NCBI GenBank assembly: GCA_033675265.1
Contig: JAUJYZ010001362.1
Coordinates: 124,001-188,000 of the forward strand
DNA length: 64,000 nucleotides
Direction of reading: 5' to 3'
Source: Actinostola sp. cb2023
Taxonomy: Eukaryota; Cnidaria; Anthozoa; Actiniaria; Actinostolidae
This document shows positions 1 to 12,051 of the stretch, in pieces. Numbering within the stretch: position 1 is the stretch's first letter; each line of letters begins with the position of its first letter. The translations under genes and the position numbers were made by a program. Under the pieces are notes generated by a model. That model ran no database searches. It had not been told where the DNA came from and was given only the letters and a program-made list of their open reading frames with translations.

Positions 1-204
1 AGCATAATAAATGACATTCAGTGGCTAATTAATATGACAATCTTGTTTTGGCTGCCAAGCAATGACAGCTTTTAAAATCACTGAGTGTGTAATTTGATAA
101 AATTATTTTTAATTGTTCTTAATTGATACACTTTCAGAGCATGATCAACTGATATATTTTAACTAAATATTACATTCAGTAGAAGAAAAAAATACAGTTC
201 AAGT

Positions 205-545
205 CCATGTACCACAGGCAGCCCAACCATTGCTTTTGAGGCTAATAAAAATATATTTGTGTCTTGCGTCCCGCAAGAAGCGCCCGCAGCAATGTACATA
301 CATGTAGTGAAACAAGTTTCAATATACACATGTACTGCGGGACACGCGGGACGCGCACAGGGATCCCAACATCATACATTTCTAGGCACAGGGAACCCAA
401 CATAATACGTATTGTGCGCGCGCACTCTACCACAGGAAACCCATCAAAAAATAACACAAACATCATTTTATTTGATTATTTAGTAGCCTCAAATGCAATT
501 GTTGGGCTGCCTGTGCAGAAACTGGGCTGCCTGTTTTCTCTGATG
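205..545. mobile_element. Short foldback element replacing linker exon 5 of paralog A
   Basis: Ends CACAGGCAGCCCAACCATTG (213) and the complement of CAATTGTTGGGCTGCCTGTG (ending 515), each next to GAGGCTA/TAGCCTC. Degenerate internal copies of CACAGGnAnCCCA occur near 356, 389 and 431. Paralog B has exon 5 (25015-24956) at this position. Confidence 0.65.
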
Positions 546-1036
546 TCTATGTTATGACCTTGTTCTACTTTCTGATCCATATTTCATTATTTGCTTTAAT
601 ATTTCTACATTTTCTAGTATTCATATTTTATTTCCTTATTTATATCTTTAATTCTTTATAATATGTAGTTTTTCATATAACTTCCTTAATGTTATCTTGT
701 CTTATCTACCAACTGTAAACACATACAATATTGTAAACTAGTTTAGCTATCTATCTAGGTTAGCCGTATGGTTATTGTAGATGTACCTAAATGTCAGTTT
801 AATTTCTCCTATCAACTTTGTAATATTCTTATCATATATGGTACTAAATAAAATATGTATGTATGAATGTACATGTATGTATGTACAATCTCCAACAATT
901 TGTGCAGGTACAAAAACACAAAAATGTTAAAAATATACAAAATCTACACAACAGTTTATGAATACATTAATAAATGGTCATGTTAAACAATTTATTCTAT
1001 AGCATATATTATGGCATCAACTTTGAAATCCTGCAC

Positions 1037-4000
1037 CTGCATCTGCTTCTTTTTGCCCTTTGGATGAAGACTGCTCAGGAGAGTCAACTTCAGTTTCTGT
1101 TGATGAATGAATGAATGAATGAATGAATGCCTTTATTTACTCTAAAATGTTCATACAAGGTGACATACAGTCAATTGCAAATATTCTGTAAATCAAGTAT
1201 ATATCAGTATATCCATATATCGGGTGCATTATGGGTAATTGAAAAAGTCCCCTAAATGATGTTTCACGCGAGCAACATTGGTGAAACTCTAGAATGTTAT
1301 GTAATTTAGTCTCTAGTTTGTTGTTTGTAAGTCTCTGCTGCATATTTTGTGGAAAAATTCTAAAATACTATTACCCATAATGCACCCGATATATGGATAT
1401 ACTGATATACTTGATTTACATAATTTTTGCAATCGGCTGTATATAATTTATAATAATAGAAAAAGAGAAAAGAAGAATCAACTGGTATATTAATTAAGTC
1501 ATTTAAGAGTAATGTTAAGCCGTGGCTACACAGGCAATTTTTTGCATGCACAGGCGACACAATTTTTTGAAATCACCAATGCGCGGTGGTGGCTACACAG
1601 CAACAAATGCTGGTGACAAATACTGGTGATAGTGACCGCCATTTTGAAAAACCAAAGTCTCGATTTCGTATATAATTTCTCGCGACTTTTTTTTTTGCGA
1701 TTTTTTCAGCTGTTGCATCGCCTGTGCAAGGGTGGCTACACTGGCAATTTTCATCGCACATCAGTGGTGATTCCAAAAAATCGCATCGCCTGTGCAAGCA
1801 AAAAATCACTTGTGTAGCTGCGGCTTTAGAGCCCGAGGGATAAATTCACTGATAAGTTTTCTAGTTAGCCCCCATCCTATTTATGTTTCTAATATTTATA
1901 ACAGGTACATGTAAGGAAGAAAAAAGAAAATCTAAGAGTAGGAACTACTGTTGCAGTAACTTCTGGATGTACTTGATAATTGGCACCTGCAGATGAAGTT
2001 GCACCTATCCAGACATTTAGAAAAGGACAATCATATTTAACTATAAATTTATATTATATTCAACCTCATGAAAGGCCTAGGTCATACATGTACCCATGTA
2101 TGTTAAACAATTTATTCTACAGAATAATGGCATCAATTTTGAAATCACATGCACCTGTATTGGGTTCTTTTTGTTCTTTGGTTGGAGGCACTTTGGTTGG
2201 AGGCACTTCAGACCCTGATATTTGGAAAAAGTCAATATAAACTGAATTAAATACATGTAAGGTCTATCAGGGGTCCATGCAAGATTAGTCTCCCTCGCAG
2301 CTGTGTTTTAGTGTCGTCATGCAACGCTCTCTCCCCTCACACATGGCTGCTTACCCAAGCACAACATTCCGTTCCACAGAGTTAGCCAATCAGAGCTTTT
2401 TGCCCGAAAACAGGCCAACAAGATGGCGTTCATTGACAAAGCGGTTTGCGGTTGCAGCAAAATAATTTCATATCAAAGAGTTTAACTGGGCAATACACTA
2501 AACCAATACACTAAACACAGCTGCCAGGAAGACTAGTAAATCGTGTATGTGAATTCATTTCCTAACTTTCCAACGTTCTTATGTAAATAAACAACGATAC
2601 ATGCGCTATATACATGTACGTTATTAAATTATTATTATTATTATTATTTCTTTTGAAAATCGATTACATACACAATGTATTGTAGTAGCTGTGGGCTGCC
2701 TGTGTAAACATGCACATTGCATGATGGGATTAAAGTAAACACATGGCCGACTTTACATAGTCTTTGAGTTGTAGTAAATACATTACATATGAAGTGAATA
2801 GTGGGATGGTTCAGTATTTTGTGATTTGAGCTTCGCATTGGCGCAGGGTAGCAAAAGGGTTTCACGTGACGCGTGATTTGGCCCCAAAATGGTGCGTGAA
2901 TCGTGAAAAACACTTCATAAACAAAAGATAAAACCGTGATCCGTGAATTTGCAAGAAAGATGTGCGTGAAATGGCTCAAATGATTCTTTTGAGGCGTGAA
3001 TTTACGAAAAAATGGCACGTGATGCGTGATCACAACCCCCTCTTCGCTACCCTGTTGGCGAGTTATGATGGTTTGAAATCGAGATATGCTAATTAGGTGA
3101 GGTCAACGCAGGCATTTGCCGTAACTTAATTTTATTTTTTTAAGTATCACTCTTTTCTAACATTAAAAAAAAAGTTTATCATCATTTATATGTTGTAAAA
3201 TTACTTTTTGCCAGTTTTAAAATGTCAGTAATTTGCAAAGGGGTGCTTTTGTATAATAAATGATGCCTGCGTTGACGTCACTGAATTACCATATCACGAT
3301 TTCAAACATTTGTAACTCGCAAATGCGAAGCTCAAATCACAAAATACTGAACCATCCCACTATTCACTTCAAATACAATCGATTTTCAAAATAAATAAAT
3401 AACCCTGATATGCACTTTAATCGAATACTTCTAAAACAGCATACCGTAACTATATACTAGAAGTTTAACGAACATTAGTTCTCTACATTTATATGTCGTG
3501 TTGAAACGTCCGGCTTGGGGCCCGTGTATCTCTGTCAGTTTTGTGTTTGCTTCCTTACCTTGAGTTCCAAACTTGTAAACGGTTATTATGTTGTTATCTG
3601 TGGCTTTTATGTACCATCCAGCGACTTCTTTATTATCAAGTAAAAGTGGGCCATCAACCAATGAATTGAAAACAGTGTCATCATTCAGAACTAGCTGCAA
3701 GATATTGTTGTCCGACCTTGCTTTAAAACTGACAAATTTCACTCTGCCCTGCTCTTCTATAGCTAGTCCTTTGTAACTCCCATCACAGGTTAATTCGATT
3801 GGAACTGCTTTATGTATTCCTAGGCTGTAGTTTTTTAAGAAGTCATTAGAATTGTTGAAACTTTTACAAGGCACAAATTTGTGGTTACCGCTGACTGTCT
3901 CTGGGCCATGGATTCCTACTTTCCTCACTTCATCGTTCGGGTAGATTGCATTCTTCACTTCATCGCCAGTCAATGTGCACAGTTTATCTTTGCAGTTTGG

Positions 4001-4279
4001 TTTTGTAAAACGGTAAAAGTATATCTCAGCTTTATCCAAGCGAGTTCGCAAATCTTGTTGGGAACAATAAAAATACACGAAGTACTTGATGTTCTTAAAC
4101 CTCTTTATGTATTGATAGTCATTTAGTAGATTCTTCAGGTCTTGATTGTTACGAACTACACAGCCGTTGATCGGAATCATCTTTTCAGGTGGTTCTTTTA
4201 GCGTCAAGGTGACAGAAGCAATCCCCTCAGTAGCATCAGGCTCCTGCGTAGGTCCTCTTCCAAAGTACTTTATGCTCAT
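1037..4279 (-). CDS. Paralog A: unknown globular domain plus linker exons (partial, 3' end outside window)
   Basis: Not a recognised gene. Exon 1 is 4279-3559 (240 codons plus one base, donor AAG|GTAAGG), exon 2 is 2214-2155 and exon 3 is 1096-1037. All junctions are phase 1 with AG acceptors and GT donors. Exon 1 encodes a cysteine-containing alpha/beta-type domain with no signal peptide or membrane segment. Its end (residues ~215-236, SLVDGPLLLD then KEVAGWYIKA) resembles the last strands of a trypsin-like fold but lacks the catalytic serine motif. Exons 2 and 3 encode short charged, disordered linkers; exon 2 contains a VPPTK duplication. A TTTCAG acceptor-like site lies just upstream of the ATG, so a 5' UTR exon is possible. 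The introns match paralog B (22922-29111) almost base for base, but exon 1 does not. Two linker exons of B are missing here: exon 4 is deleted and exon 5 is replaced by a repeat element. Exon 6 and the coiled coil would lie left of position 1. Confidence 0.72.
1168..1439. mobile_element. Tc1/mariner-like MITE (CAGTC ends, TA target) in paralog A intron 2
   Basis: TA flanks at 1166 and 1440. CAGTCAATTGCAAATATTCT pairs with the right end, which finishes GCAATCGGCTG. Inner arms contain ATATCGGGTGCATTATGGGT. It lies at the same site as 25995-26263, so it predates the duplication. Confidence 0.85.
1518..1825. mobile_element. PIF/Harbinger-like MITE with TTA target duplication, copy 1
   Basis: TTA at 1515-1517 and 1826-1828. 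Ends AGCCGTGGCTACAC and GTGTAGCTGCGGCT. Arms carry TTTTTTGCnTGCACAGGCGA. Same family at 26340 and 39487. Confidence 0.85.
2286..2605. mobile_element. Left part of the same Mutator-like element in paralog A intron 1
   Basis: Preceded by ATGCAAGAT at 2277-2285 and matching 27163 onward, apart from a short deletion. Similarity to paralog B ends at about 2605, inside the element; the right terminal repeat is missing. Confidence 0.8.
2640..3420. mobile_element. Foldback element (GAAAATCGATTA / TTTGAGCTTCGCAT arms) in paralog A intron 1
   Basis: The left arm near 2655-2840 and 3060-3115 mirrors 3270-3400 (AAATGCGAAGCTCAAATCAC and ATCGATTTTCAAAATAA). Same family as 30473-30936. Interrupted by the CAGGGTAGC element at 2844-3054. 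Confidence 0.8.
2844..3054. mobile_element. Nested CAGGGTAGC-ended element, hAT-like
   Basis: Ends CAGGGTAGC and GCTACCCTG. TTGGCG is repeated on both sides within an otherwise continuous foldback arm (the intact relative reads CATTTGCGAGTT). The interior is a run of CGTGATnCGTGAA variants. Related sequence at 60380-61015. Confidence 0.7.
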
Positions 4280-4379
4280 GTCGCAGACTGAAATAACAAG
4301 ACAGCCACAATGAATCTAATGTCATGAGTGTATCAAGAAAATCAGAACAAAATTGGCTTTACTGACACTGATAGCGATA

Positions 4380-4834
4380 CTGGTACCTCCCATCCCCTAC
4401 CTCTCCCTGCTTCCCCCTACCTCCTCCTGCTTCCCCTACCTCCCCCTGCTTGCCCCTGATTCCCCCTACCTCCCCCTGCTTCCCCTACCTCCCCCTGCTC
4501 CCCCTACCTTCCCTGCTTCCCCCTACCTCCCCTTGCTTCCCCCTACCTCCCCCTGCTTCCCCCTACCTCCCCCTGCTTCCCCCTACCTTCCCTGCTTCCC
4601 CCTACCTCCCCTGCTTCCCCCTACCTCCCCCTGCTTCCCCCTACCTCCCCCTGCTTCCCCCTACCTCCCCCTGCTTCCCCCTACCTCCCCCTGCTTCCCC
4701 CTACCTCCCCCTTGCTTCCCCCTACCTCCCCCTGCTTCCCCCTACCTCCCCTTGCTTCCCCCTACCTCCCCTTGCTTCCCCCTACCTCCCCCTGCTTCCC
4801 CCTACCTCCCCTTGCTTCCCCCTACATGTACCTC
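4380..4834 (+). repeat. Pyrimidine minisatellite (CTTCCCCCTACCTCCCCCTG-like), left part
   Basis: About 18-20-bp C/T-rich units repeat with small length changes. Long proline/leucine ORFs through it are repeat artefacts. The same array resumes in the same orientation at 8990-9345, on the other side of the foldback element. Confidence 0.95.
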
Positions 4835-6049
4835 CACCGGACTGAAGTTAGCTGCCAATTCGTTGCCAATTCGCAGATGCCAATTCAGGTTCTTGAATTT
4901 AGCTGCCAATTCACAAACTCGAATGCGGAACATGGGAAAGAGTATGCAAATGATAAGGATGCTGACAATATACCAACATGCAAAAGTGCGCACATTTCCA
5001 AAAAATCTCTTACGAATTATTGACAAAAAAGTGTTTATCGAACCATACATGCCCTTGTATGCAGAAACCAAAAACATAAATATTGGAATAACTCCAATAC
5101 TGAACATACAAACATTCCCAAAGTTGTACTCTCAACCCAATACCTCACTCAGACCCCAGACCATGGGCACAAGTTGTGATTTATATGTGCAGGTCTGGGG
5201 GAGGGGTGGGTATAGGTCTTTAATGTCCGTATACTGCCCAAAACCGAATTGGCAATCATTGAATAACTCCCACAGATATCACTCTACTTTTATAAAACCT
5301 TTAGAATGAACCCAATACCTCACTCAGACCTCAGACCAGGCACAAGTTGTTATTTATCTGTACATGTTTGGGGGAGGGGTGGGTAGGTCTTTAATATCCG
5401 TATACCGGCCAAAACCGAATTGGCAATCATTGAATAACTCCTGGAAAACAAATTGCCATACAGGGTGTACCATGCACCAAAAGGTCGTGTCCCGGCTTAA
5501 TTAAAAATCGTAAATCTTATCGAATTGTTGATATGTATTTTTCGAGATTTTCACAAGAATGATATTTGTTTACTTTTGAACAAATAAACCTTTGGAAATG
5601 ACAACAATTTAATAATATATAGTAGGGTGCAGATTTTTTGGGAACAAAGCTTTGGGGCCTCCTTGACATTTGAAATCCGAGAGAAAAAGCTACACATTCT
5701 AATCAGTTCTATTAATTTTCAGAAAACCGGGTACCTATTCTTTTACGAAAAGAATACACAAGAACGTGGTAAATAAAACATTATTTGTCTGTGTATCTCT
5801 GAAACTTTCTTAACTAACTTTCTCTCTCAGCTCTTCAATTGTGCGACGTTTCCATTTGTTTCTAGTGACTCTTAAAAAAAATATTTTTTCTTGGTGAATA
5901 GTTCAGTCATCTGGGACCATATTCAACGGCTTTGAGCGCGAAAGCAATTCAAATTTTACAATTATAAGTAATACCATGGCACTGAGGGATAATAGTGATT
6001 AAATGTCCCCGAAGCCGAGGGAAGTTTAGTGGAAGTCCCGAGCCTCCTC

Positions 6050-6190
6050 CAGGTGACCAACATCAGCATCAATAATGGATCCGACATAGAAGAAGAAGAA
6101 GGTGATTCCGGGTATTATCAGTGTAATACCATGATCACCTCGGTTTTCATTGTTCCACGAGGGACATTTAACATCGAACATCCCTCGCGA
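6050..6190 (+). pseudogene. Captured immunoglobulin-domain exon fragment
   Basis: The plus strand reads VTNISINNGSDIEEEEGDSG followed by YYQC, the DSGxYxC signature of an Ig domain F strand. The fragment lies just inside the left arm of an inner foldback element. The first 59 bases (6050-6108) are repeated exactly at 7375-7433. The rest of an Ig domain is absent, so this looks like a gene piece carried by the transposon. Confidence 0.55.
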
Positions 6191-6204
6191 AAGCTCTAAT
6201 TCGA

Positions 6205-6390
6205 GCATCGCTCATGCATAGTAATAAGGGAAATTTAGACTAAATCTCCCTCATGAATACAATCATGAGGGAAATTTAGACTAAATGTCCCTCATGAATA
6301 CAATCATGAGGGAAATTTAGACTAAATGTCCCTCATGATTATATTCATGAGGGACATTTAGACTAAATATCCCTCATTACTATGCATGAG
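6205..6390. repeat. Palindromic array of CATGAGGGAAATTTAGACTA units
   Basis: The unit ATGAGGGAAATTTAGACTAA with its partner TCCCTCATGA is repeated about four times. The last copies are inverted, and the cluster is bounded by CATGCATAGTAAT and ATTACTATGCATG, so the whole block can fold on itself. Confidence 0.85.
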
Positions 6391-7354
6391 GATGCAAGTC
6401 AGTCCCTCATATACACCAGGTGTACACACAATCATTGGGACCCAAGAGCAAACCGAATAGTACTTTAATAATCGCTCCTCTACTTATGATGACTCGAGCA
6501 TTCAAGACGTGTGGGATGTGTGAAGCTCAAAATACAACATCGTTAACGCATGCGCAATAGAAGGAAATGCACAAAAGTCGAATTCAAAGGATATTTTATT
6601 AGACCTATTTCTGTTATTTGTTCACACAATGAAATATTATATTAGTTGGCACTTTCCTCTTTTTCTGTATGTGCTTTTTAGTGTTTTGAGGAACCGTATT
6701 CTCCGTTACTTGCTCCACTTCGTCATCTCTCATAAAAGTAAACCGACCTTCCGCCATTTCTGATTGGATTACCTTCAGGTACTCCTTACTATAACTAATT
6801 TATACTCTTTTATTGTGTAAATGAAACAAAGATGTGCAACATGAAGCATTCCCCAGAGTACAGTCTAATCAATTAAGACTCTTTCACAAAACACTATAAT
6901 ATATTCTCCTTTGCGCCGGTTAACTCAAGCCTGTATTTTTGTCCATTTCCTCGGTGATCATCAGTATTACAAACTAATACCATGGCTTCTTCGGGATATT
7001 AGTGATTAAATGTTCCTCAGCCTCAGGAAGTTTAGTAAAAGTCCCTCGCCCGGAGGCTCGGGACTTCCACTAAACTTCCCTCGGCTTCGGGGACATTTAA
7101 TCACTAATATCCCTCAGTGCCATGGTATTACTTATAATAATGACTGATATCAGGGGAAAATTAATTAATTTTCCCCTGCTGATATCATTTCATTTGTCCA
7201 TTTTAGTGAAAGATGAAGTTGAGAGAATAGAAAGGTCTAATCAAAGCCGTGCTAAAGCCCAGGTCAGCAAGCAAATGATAATTAGGAAATTCATGTGCTA
7301 ACACAATTATTACAATTATACCATAGTGAATTGACAATATTGGTATCTTTTGAT

Positions 7355-7440
7355 CACAGGAAATGGAACAGAACCAGGTGACCAACATCAGCATCAATAA
7401 TGGATCCGACATAGAAGAAGAAGAAGGTGATTCAGCAAAA
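7355..7440 (+). pseudogene. Second copy of the captured Ig exon fragment with its splice acceptor
   Basis: Bases 7375-7433 are identical to 6050-6108. Here the sequence is preceded by TTTTGATCACAG, a good intron acceptor, then GAAATGGAACAGAACCAG. Similarity to the first copy stops at GATTC, before the DSGYYQC motif. An ORF continues to 7632 but shows no recognisable domain. Confidence 0.5.
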
Positions 7441-7679
7441 TTAAAAGTATTCCAATATCTTTACCAAAATATAATAATCAATAACGTTGTGCCTCATTCT
7501 TACTGTGTGAATGGCGCCAATCAATCCATATGTTGTCTTTGCGAGGAAGAGAGTAACAAGGTAACATTTGATCATCTCGTAGCTGTGTGTTTTCTGCACT
7601 TTTGTTTAAGCTTGCGAGTTTTGTTATTTTGAAGACCATGAAGAAGTTGGAGCCAGCCGGTAAAAACGCCACCGCGTTC

Positions 7680-8640
7680 TAAAGGTTTTATAAAAGTAGA
7701 GTGATATCTGTGGGAGTTATTCAATGATTGGCCTTTATACGGACATTAAAGACCTACCCACCCCTCCCCCAGACATGCACAGATGAATAACAACTTGTGC
7801 CTGGTCTGAGGTCTGAGTGAGGTATTGGGTTCATTCTAACGGTTTTGTAAAAGTAGAGTGATATCTGTGGGAGTTATTCAATGATTGCCAATTCGGTTTT
7901 TGGCCTTTATACGGACATTAAAGACCTACCCACCCCTCCCCCAGACATGCACAGATGAATAACAACTTGTGCCTGGTCTGAGGTCTGAGTGAGGTATTGG
8001 GTTCATTCTAAAGGTTTTATAAAAGTAGAGTGATATCTGTGGGACTTATTCAATGATTGCCAATTCGGTTTTGGCCTTTATACGGACATTAAAGACCTAC
8101 CCACCCCTCCCCCAGACATGCACAGATGAATAACAACTTGTGCCTGGTCTGAGGTCTGAGTGAGGTATTGGGTTCATTCTAACGGTTTTTGTAAAAGTAG
8201 AGTGATATCTGTGGGAGTTATTCAATGATTGCCAATTCGGTTTTGGCCTTTATACGGACATTAAAGACCTACCCACCCCTCCCCCAGACATGCACAGATG
8301 AATAACAACTTGTGCCTGGTCTGAGGTCTGAGTGAGGTATTGGGTTCATTCTAAAGGTTTTATAAAAGTAGAGTGATATCTGTGGGACTTATTCAATGAT
8401 TGCCAATTCGGTTTTGGCCTTTATACGGACATTAAAGACCTACCCACCCCTCCCCCAGACATGCACAGATGAATAACAACTTGTGCCTGGTCTGAGGTCT
8501 GAGTGAGGTATTGGGTTCATTCTAAAGGTTTTATAAAAGTAGAGTGATATCTGTGGGAGTTATTCAATGATTGCCAATTCGGTTTTGGCCTTTATAGGGA
8601 CATTAAAGACCTACCCACCCCTCCCCCAGACCTGCACATA
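7680..8640 (+). repeat. ~171-bp tandem repeat, 6 copies
   Basis: TAAAAGTAGAGTGATATCTG recurs at 7691, 7848, 8020, 8192, 8363 and 8534 (spacings 157, 172, 172, 171, 171). The first copy lacks the TGCCAATTCGGTTTT stretch. Roughly two copies lie inverted at 5130-5460 in the opposite arm. Confidence 0.95.
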
Positions 8641-8984
8641 TAAATAACAACTTGTGTGTCTGAGGTCTGGTGAGGTATTGTTGAGAGTACAACTTTGGGA
8701 ATGTTTGTATGTTCAGTATTGGAGTTATTCCAATATTTATGTTTTTGGTTTCTGCATACAAGGGCATGTATGGTTCGATAAACACTTTTTTGTCAATAAT
8801 TCGTAAGAGATTTTTTGGAAATGTGCGCACTTTTGCTTGTTGATATATTGTCAGCATCCTTATCGTTTGCATTCTCTTTCCCATGTTCCGCATTCGAGTT
8901 TGTGAATTGGCAGCTAACTTCAAGAACCTGAATTGGCATCTGCGAATTGGCAACGAATTGGCAGCTAACTTCAGTCCGGTGTTC

Positions 8985-9345
8985 CTCCCCTGCTTCCCCC
9001 TACCTCCCCCTGCTTCCCCCTACCTCTCCTTGCTTCCCCCTACCTCCCCCTGCTTCCCCTTACCTCCCCTTGCTTTCCCCTACCTCCCCTGCTACCCCCT
9101 ACCTCCCCTTGCTTCCCCCTACCTCCCCCTGCTTCCCCCTACTTCCCCTTGCTTCCCCCTACCTCCCCTTGCTTCCCCCTACCTCCCCTGCTTCCCCCTA
9201 CCTCCCCTTGCTTCCCCCTACCTCCCCTGCTTCCCCCTACCTCCCCTTGCTTCCCCCTACCTCCCCCTGCTTCCCCTACCTCCCCTTGCTTCCCCATACC
9301 TCCCCATGTCTCCCCCTACCTCCCCCTGCTTCCCCCTCGCCCTAG
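8985..9345 (+). repeat. Pyrimidine minisatellite, right part
   Basis: Continuation of the 4380-4834 array after the foldback element, same strand and unit. ORFs through it are artefacts. Confidence 0.95.
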
Positions 9346-11080
9346 TTCAGTGTAGAAATGCCTTCAGTACCGTTTATAGATCGGTACCTACACGCACGAA
9401 TGAAACAACACATGCATCATGAAAAATTATAGTCATCTCGTCGTCGGCTTAGCTACTGCCTCATATAACTATGGGCCAAAACAGCAAATGTTCAACTAAG
9501 CCACGGCTGGACTCCATCAGTCTCGTTTGCTACATACACCTAATTGCCTGATTAGATGGTAACCCATATGGGGAGGAGTAAACATAGGGGGCATATAACC
9601 GGGAGGGCTTATAACCGGGAGGGCTTATAACCGGGAGGAAATTTCTGTTAGCAAACAGGTGGCCTTATAATCGGGGGGGGGGGGGGGGCATAATCGGGGG
9701 GGGGGGGGGGGGGGGGGGGCATATAATGCACCAGTCAAGTGAAACCCCCCCCCCCCCCCCCCCCCTCGGGCATAAGCGGGGCATTCACTTTTTACTCAAT
9801 TTAAAGCCAGTGAAGTCCCCTGTCACCAGGGCAGAAATGAATGGTGAACTCCCACGCCAGTACTCATTTGTTTTGTAGATAATATCTTTAAGAAGAAAAA
9901 TGTGAGTTGCGAATCCCCCACCTATTCCCCGCTCTGGAAAATGAAAGAAAAGGTAGTACCGGAAAACGAAAAGGTAGTGAAAGTGAATGTCCCCGCTTTC
10001 CCCCACGTATGCCCCACGGGGGGGGGGGGGGGGGGGGGGGGATTTCACTTGACTGATGGGGAGCTTTATATATAAACCGGGATTCTACGGTACTCTAAGT
10101 AACCAAACTCTAAATCGAAACCTTCAAACTTCTTGAAATCTTCAAACTATAAAAAGGGAAACTCACTGTAACACTTTTTCGATGTAGAGTATCGAACTAA
10201 AAATGTTGTAACCATCACCATTGTAGTACATCCATGTATGTATGTATGGTCAGCGGTTGACCATAGGAGAACAAGGATTATTAAAGATGGCGGACGTTTG
10301 ACCAACAGTGTATCGTGTTCGTGTCCTTTTTAATCCGGTAATATCTCGAGCCTATGGGTCCATCGACATTACAACCATGAGCTCAATAGTCGTATTACTA
10401 CTTAATCAAGTTTATCAAAGAAAACATTGACACTTGGCCTACCAAACATCGGCCAATCATACCGATCTTACACATGAATTCAGTAGACTTTAAACCCTCT
10501 TACCTGTCGTGCAGTAGCCATCGCTGCTTTCGATATTCTAAAGAAAAAGCTTTTCCAGTACGATCTAAATCACCCTGTGAGTGTTGGACGAACGAAGATA
10601 GCTTTTCCGGCTTCCTCGGTCGCGGAGGAACTGGGGACTAATGTGACATCATACTCCACAGGAAGCCCAATCACTCATCTTTATTTTCAGCCTCTCTTGG
10701 ATTTTATTGTCACAAATACCAATTCAACCATTCTGCTTTTGGACGGTTTATTCAAAATTAGCATTGTAAGCAGAATAGTTGAATTAGTATTTGTGTTAAG
10801 CATAATAAAATCCAAGCAATATCTTAGCACTATCTCAGTAAAATGAATGACCTGTTTGCTCACTCTATTTACTCATTCATTCAGTTCATTATTCACACAT
10901 GCTAAATATTATACTGGTCTCGACGAAACCTGAGAACACTAAAGTCTGTACATTACCGCGTTTCCTTTTTCATCACGCAATCCGCGTGTATCACGACACG
11001 TCAGTCAGTCGTCGTATCACTTCGTTGTCTTCTTCATTCCATGACTCTGCCTTACAACAGCACTTACATGAAGCAATAAC
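9346..11080. other. Intergenic region upstream of the DUF229-like gene; poly-G foldback and hairpin
   Basis: GGGAGGGCTTATAACC direct repeats occur at about 9600-9640. Poly-G/poly-C runs follow at 9670-9780. A foldback runs between CAGTCAAGTGAAA (about 9733) and TTTCACTTGACTG (about 10055). A related sequence lies inverted at 30055-30310. A 118-bp imperfect hairpin sits at 10697-10814. No exon recognised before 11081. Confidence 0.7.
10697..10814. repeat. Imperfect hairpin / MITE-like inverted repeat
   Basis: TTGGATTTTATTGTCACAAA at the left is mirrored by an AATAAAATCCAA end. Arms of about 45 bases pair with a few mismatches. A CACAGGAAGCCCA motif lies just outside, at 10657. Confidence 0.7.
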
Positions 11081-12013
11081 ATGGGAAGATTCCTGTCTCT
11101 ACGAAGGAGACTCGGTTGGTTTGGAGTTAGCAAAAGGAAAAGAAGGTTTCTAATCATCGTTACAGCCATGTTTCTTTGTAGTGTGTTTATACTAGTACTA
11201 ATGCGTGGAACTCAAAAGAGAGCAGAAAGATACCAAACAAATACAGGTAATTAATAATGACAAATTTAGGTTAGGGTTTGGTAAGTAGATAGAATCAAGT
11301 GATCATTAATTTATTTCAAAATATCATACAGAGGATAGCATGACCTAATGACCCCCTGTAGAGTGCAAACCATATGTCCGTGAAACAATACTAACTAATT
11401 AGTACTAAATAGCACTGATGAAACAATAGAAAACAATGGAGATAACACTATTTAGTACTATTTAGTAATAGTACTATTTCACGGACATATGGCTTGCACT
11501 CTAAGCGGTTTCATTTTACAGCCTTTGCGATTACAGCCGAACCTCCATTTATAAAGCCTGGTCCTCACTAGCGACATAAGCACAAGAAACATACGCAGAC
11601 TCAGGACACCATTTTTATGCAATAGGTGTGACAAAAGACAAGCACCGTTGAACAATGAGCAATGAATTACTGAGTCTGCGTATCGCTAGTAATAACCAGC
11701 CTCTTTCCTTGTTGCTGGATGGTTTACCCTGTTATCAATAAATCGATCAACGACTACCGTCCCATAACGAATACTTCTCTGTAACGGCCACCGCCTTTTG
11801 TCCCGGCCACTGCCATGCTGCAGCCAGCCCATACACTTAGTGTTTAATAACCTCACAACGGCCACCTCTACACATTCGGCCATAAAAAATTGGGTGCAGG
11901 GAGATACAAAATCAAAACATTGACACAGGGTATTTTAAATAAGAATCTATAGCCTGCCTTCAGTAGCCTGCGTCACATCCGGCTAGCCTTCAGGCTCTCT
12001 TTTGTGTTTTTTT

Positions 12014-12051
<38 letters not shown>

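Larger units (their letters stand above)
5961..7139. mobile_element. Inner foldback element with ~90-bp inverted arms
   Basis: Arms 5961-6050 and 7052-7139 are inverted copies containing TACCATGGCACTGAGGGATA and CCCCGAAGCCGAGGGAAG. A third partial arm copy lies at 6975-7050. The interior holds the palindromic cluster at 6205-6385 and an Ig exon fragment. Confidence 0.8.
4835..8981. mobile_element. 4.1-kb foldback element inserted into the minisatellite
   Basis: Ends are inverted copies: CACCGGACTGAAGTTAGCTG at 4835 and its complement ending 8981. The arms stay similar for about 300 bases (4835-5130 against 8690-8981), then continue into 171-bp repeats facing each other. No transposase ORF is visible and no clear target duplication. 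The interior includes a second foldback and Ig gene fragments. Confidence 0.8.

Noticed and set aside
4353..5309. Long Pro/Leu ORF on the plus strand
   Set aside because: Translation of a C/T-rich minisatellite; open in several frames and no domain.
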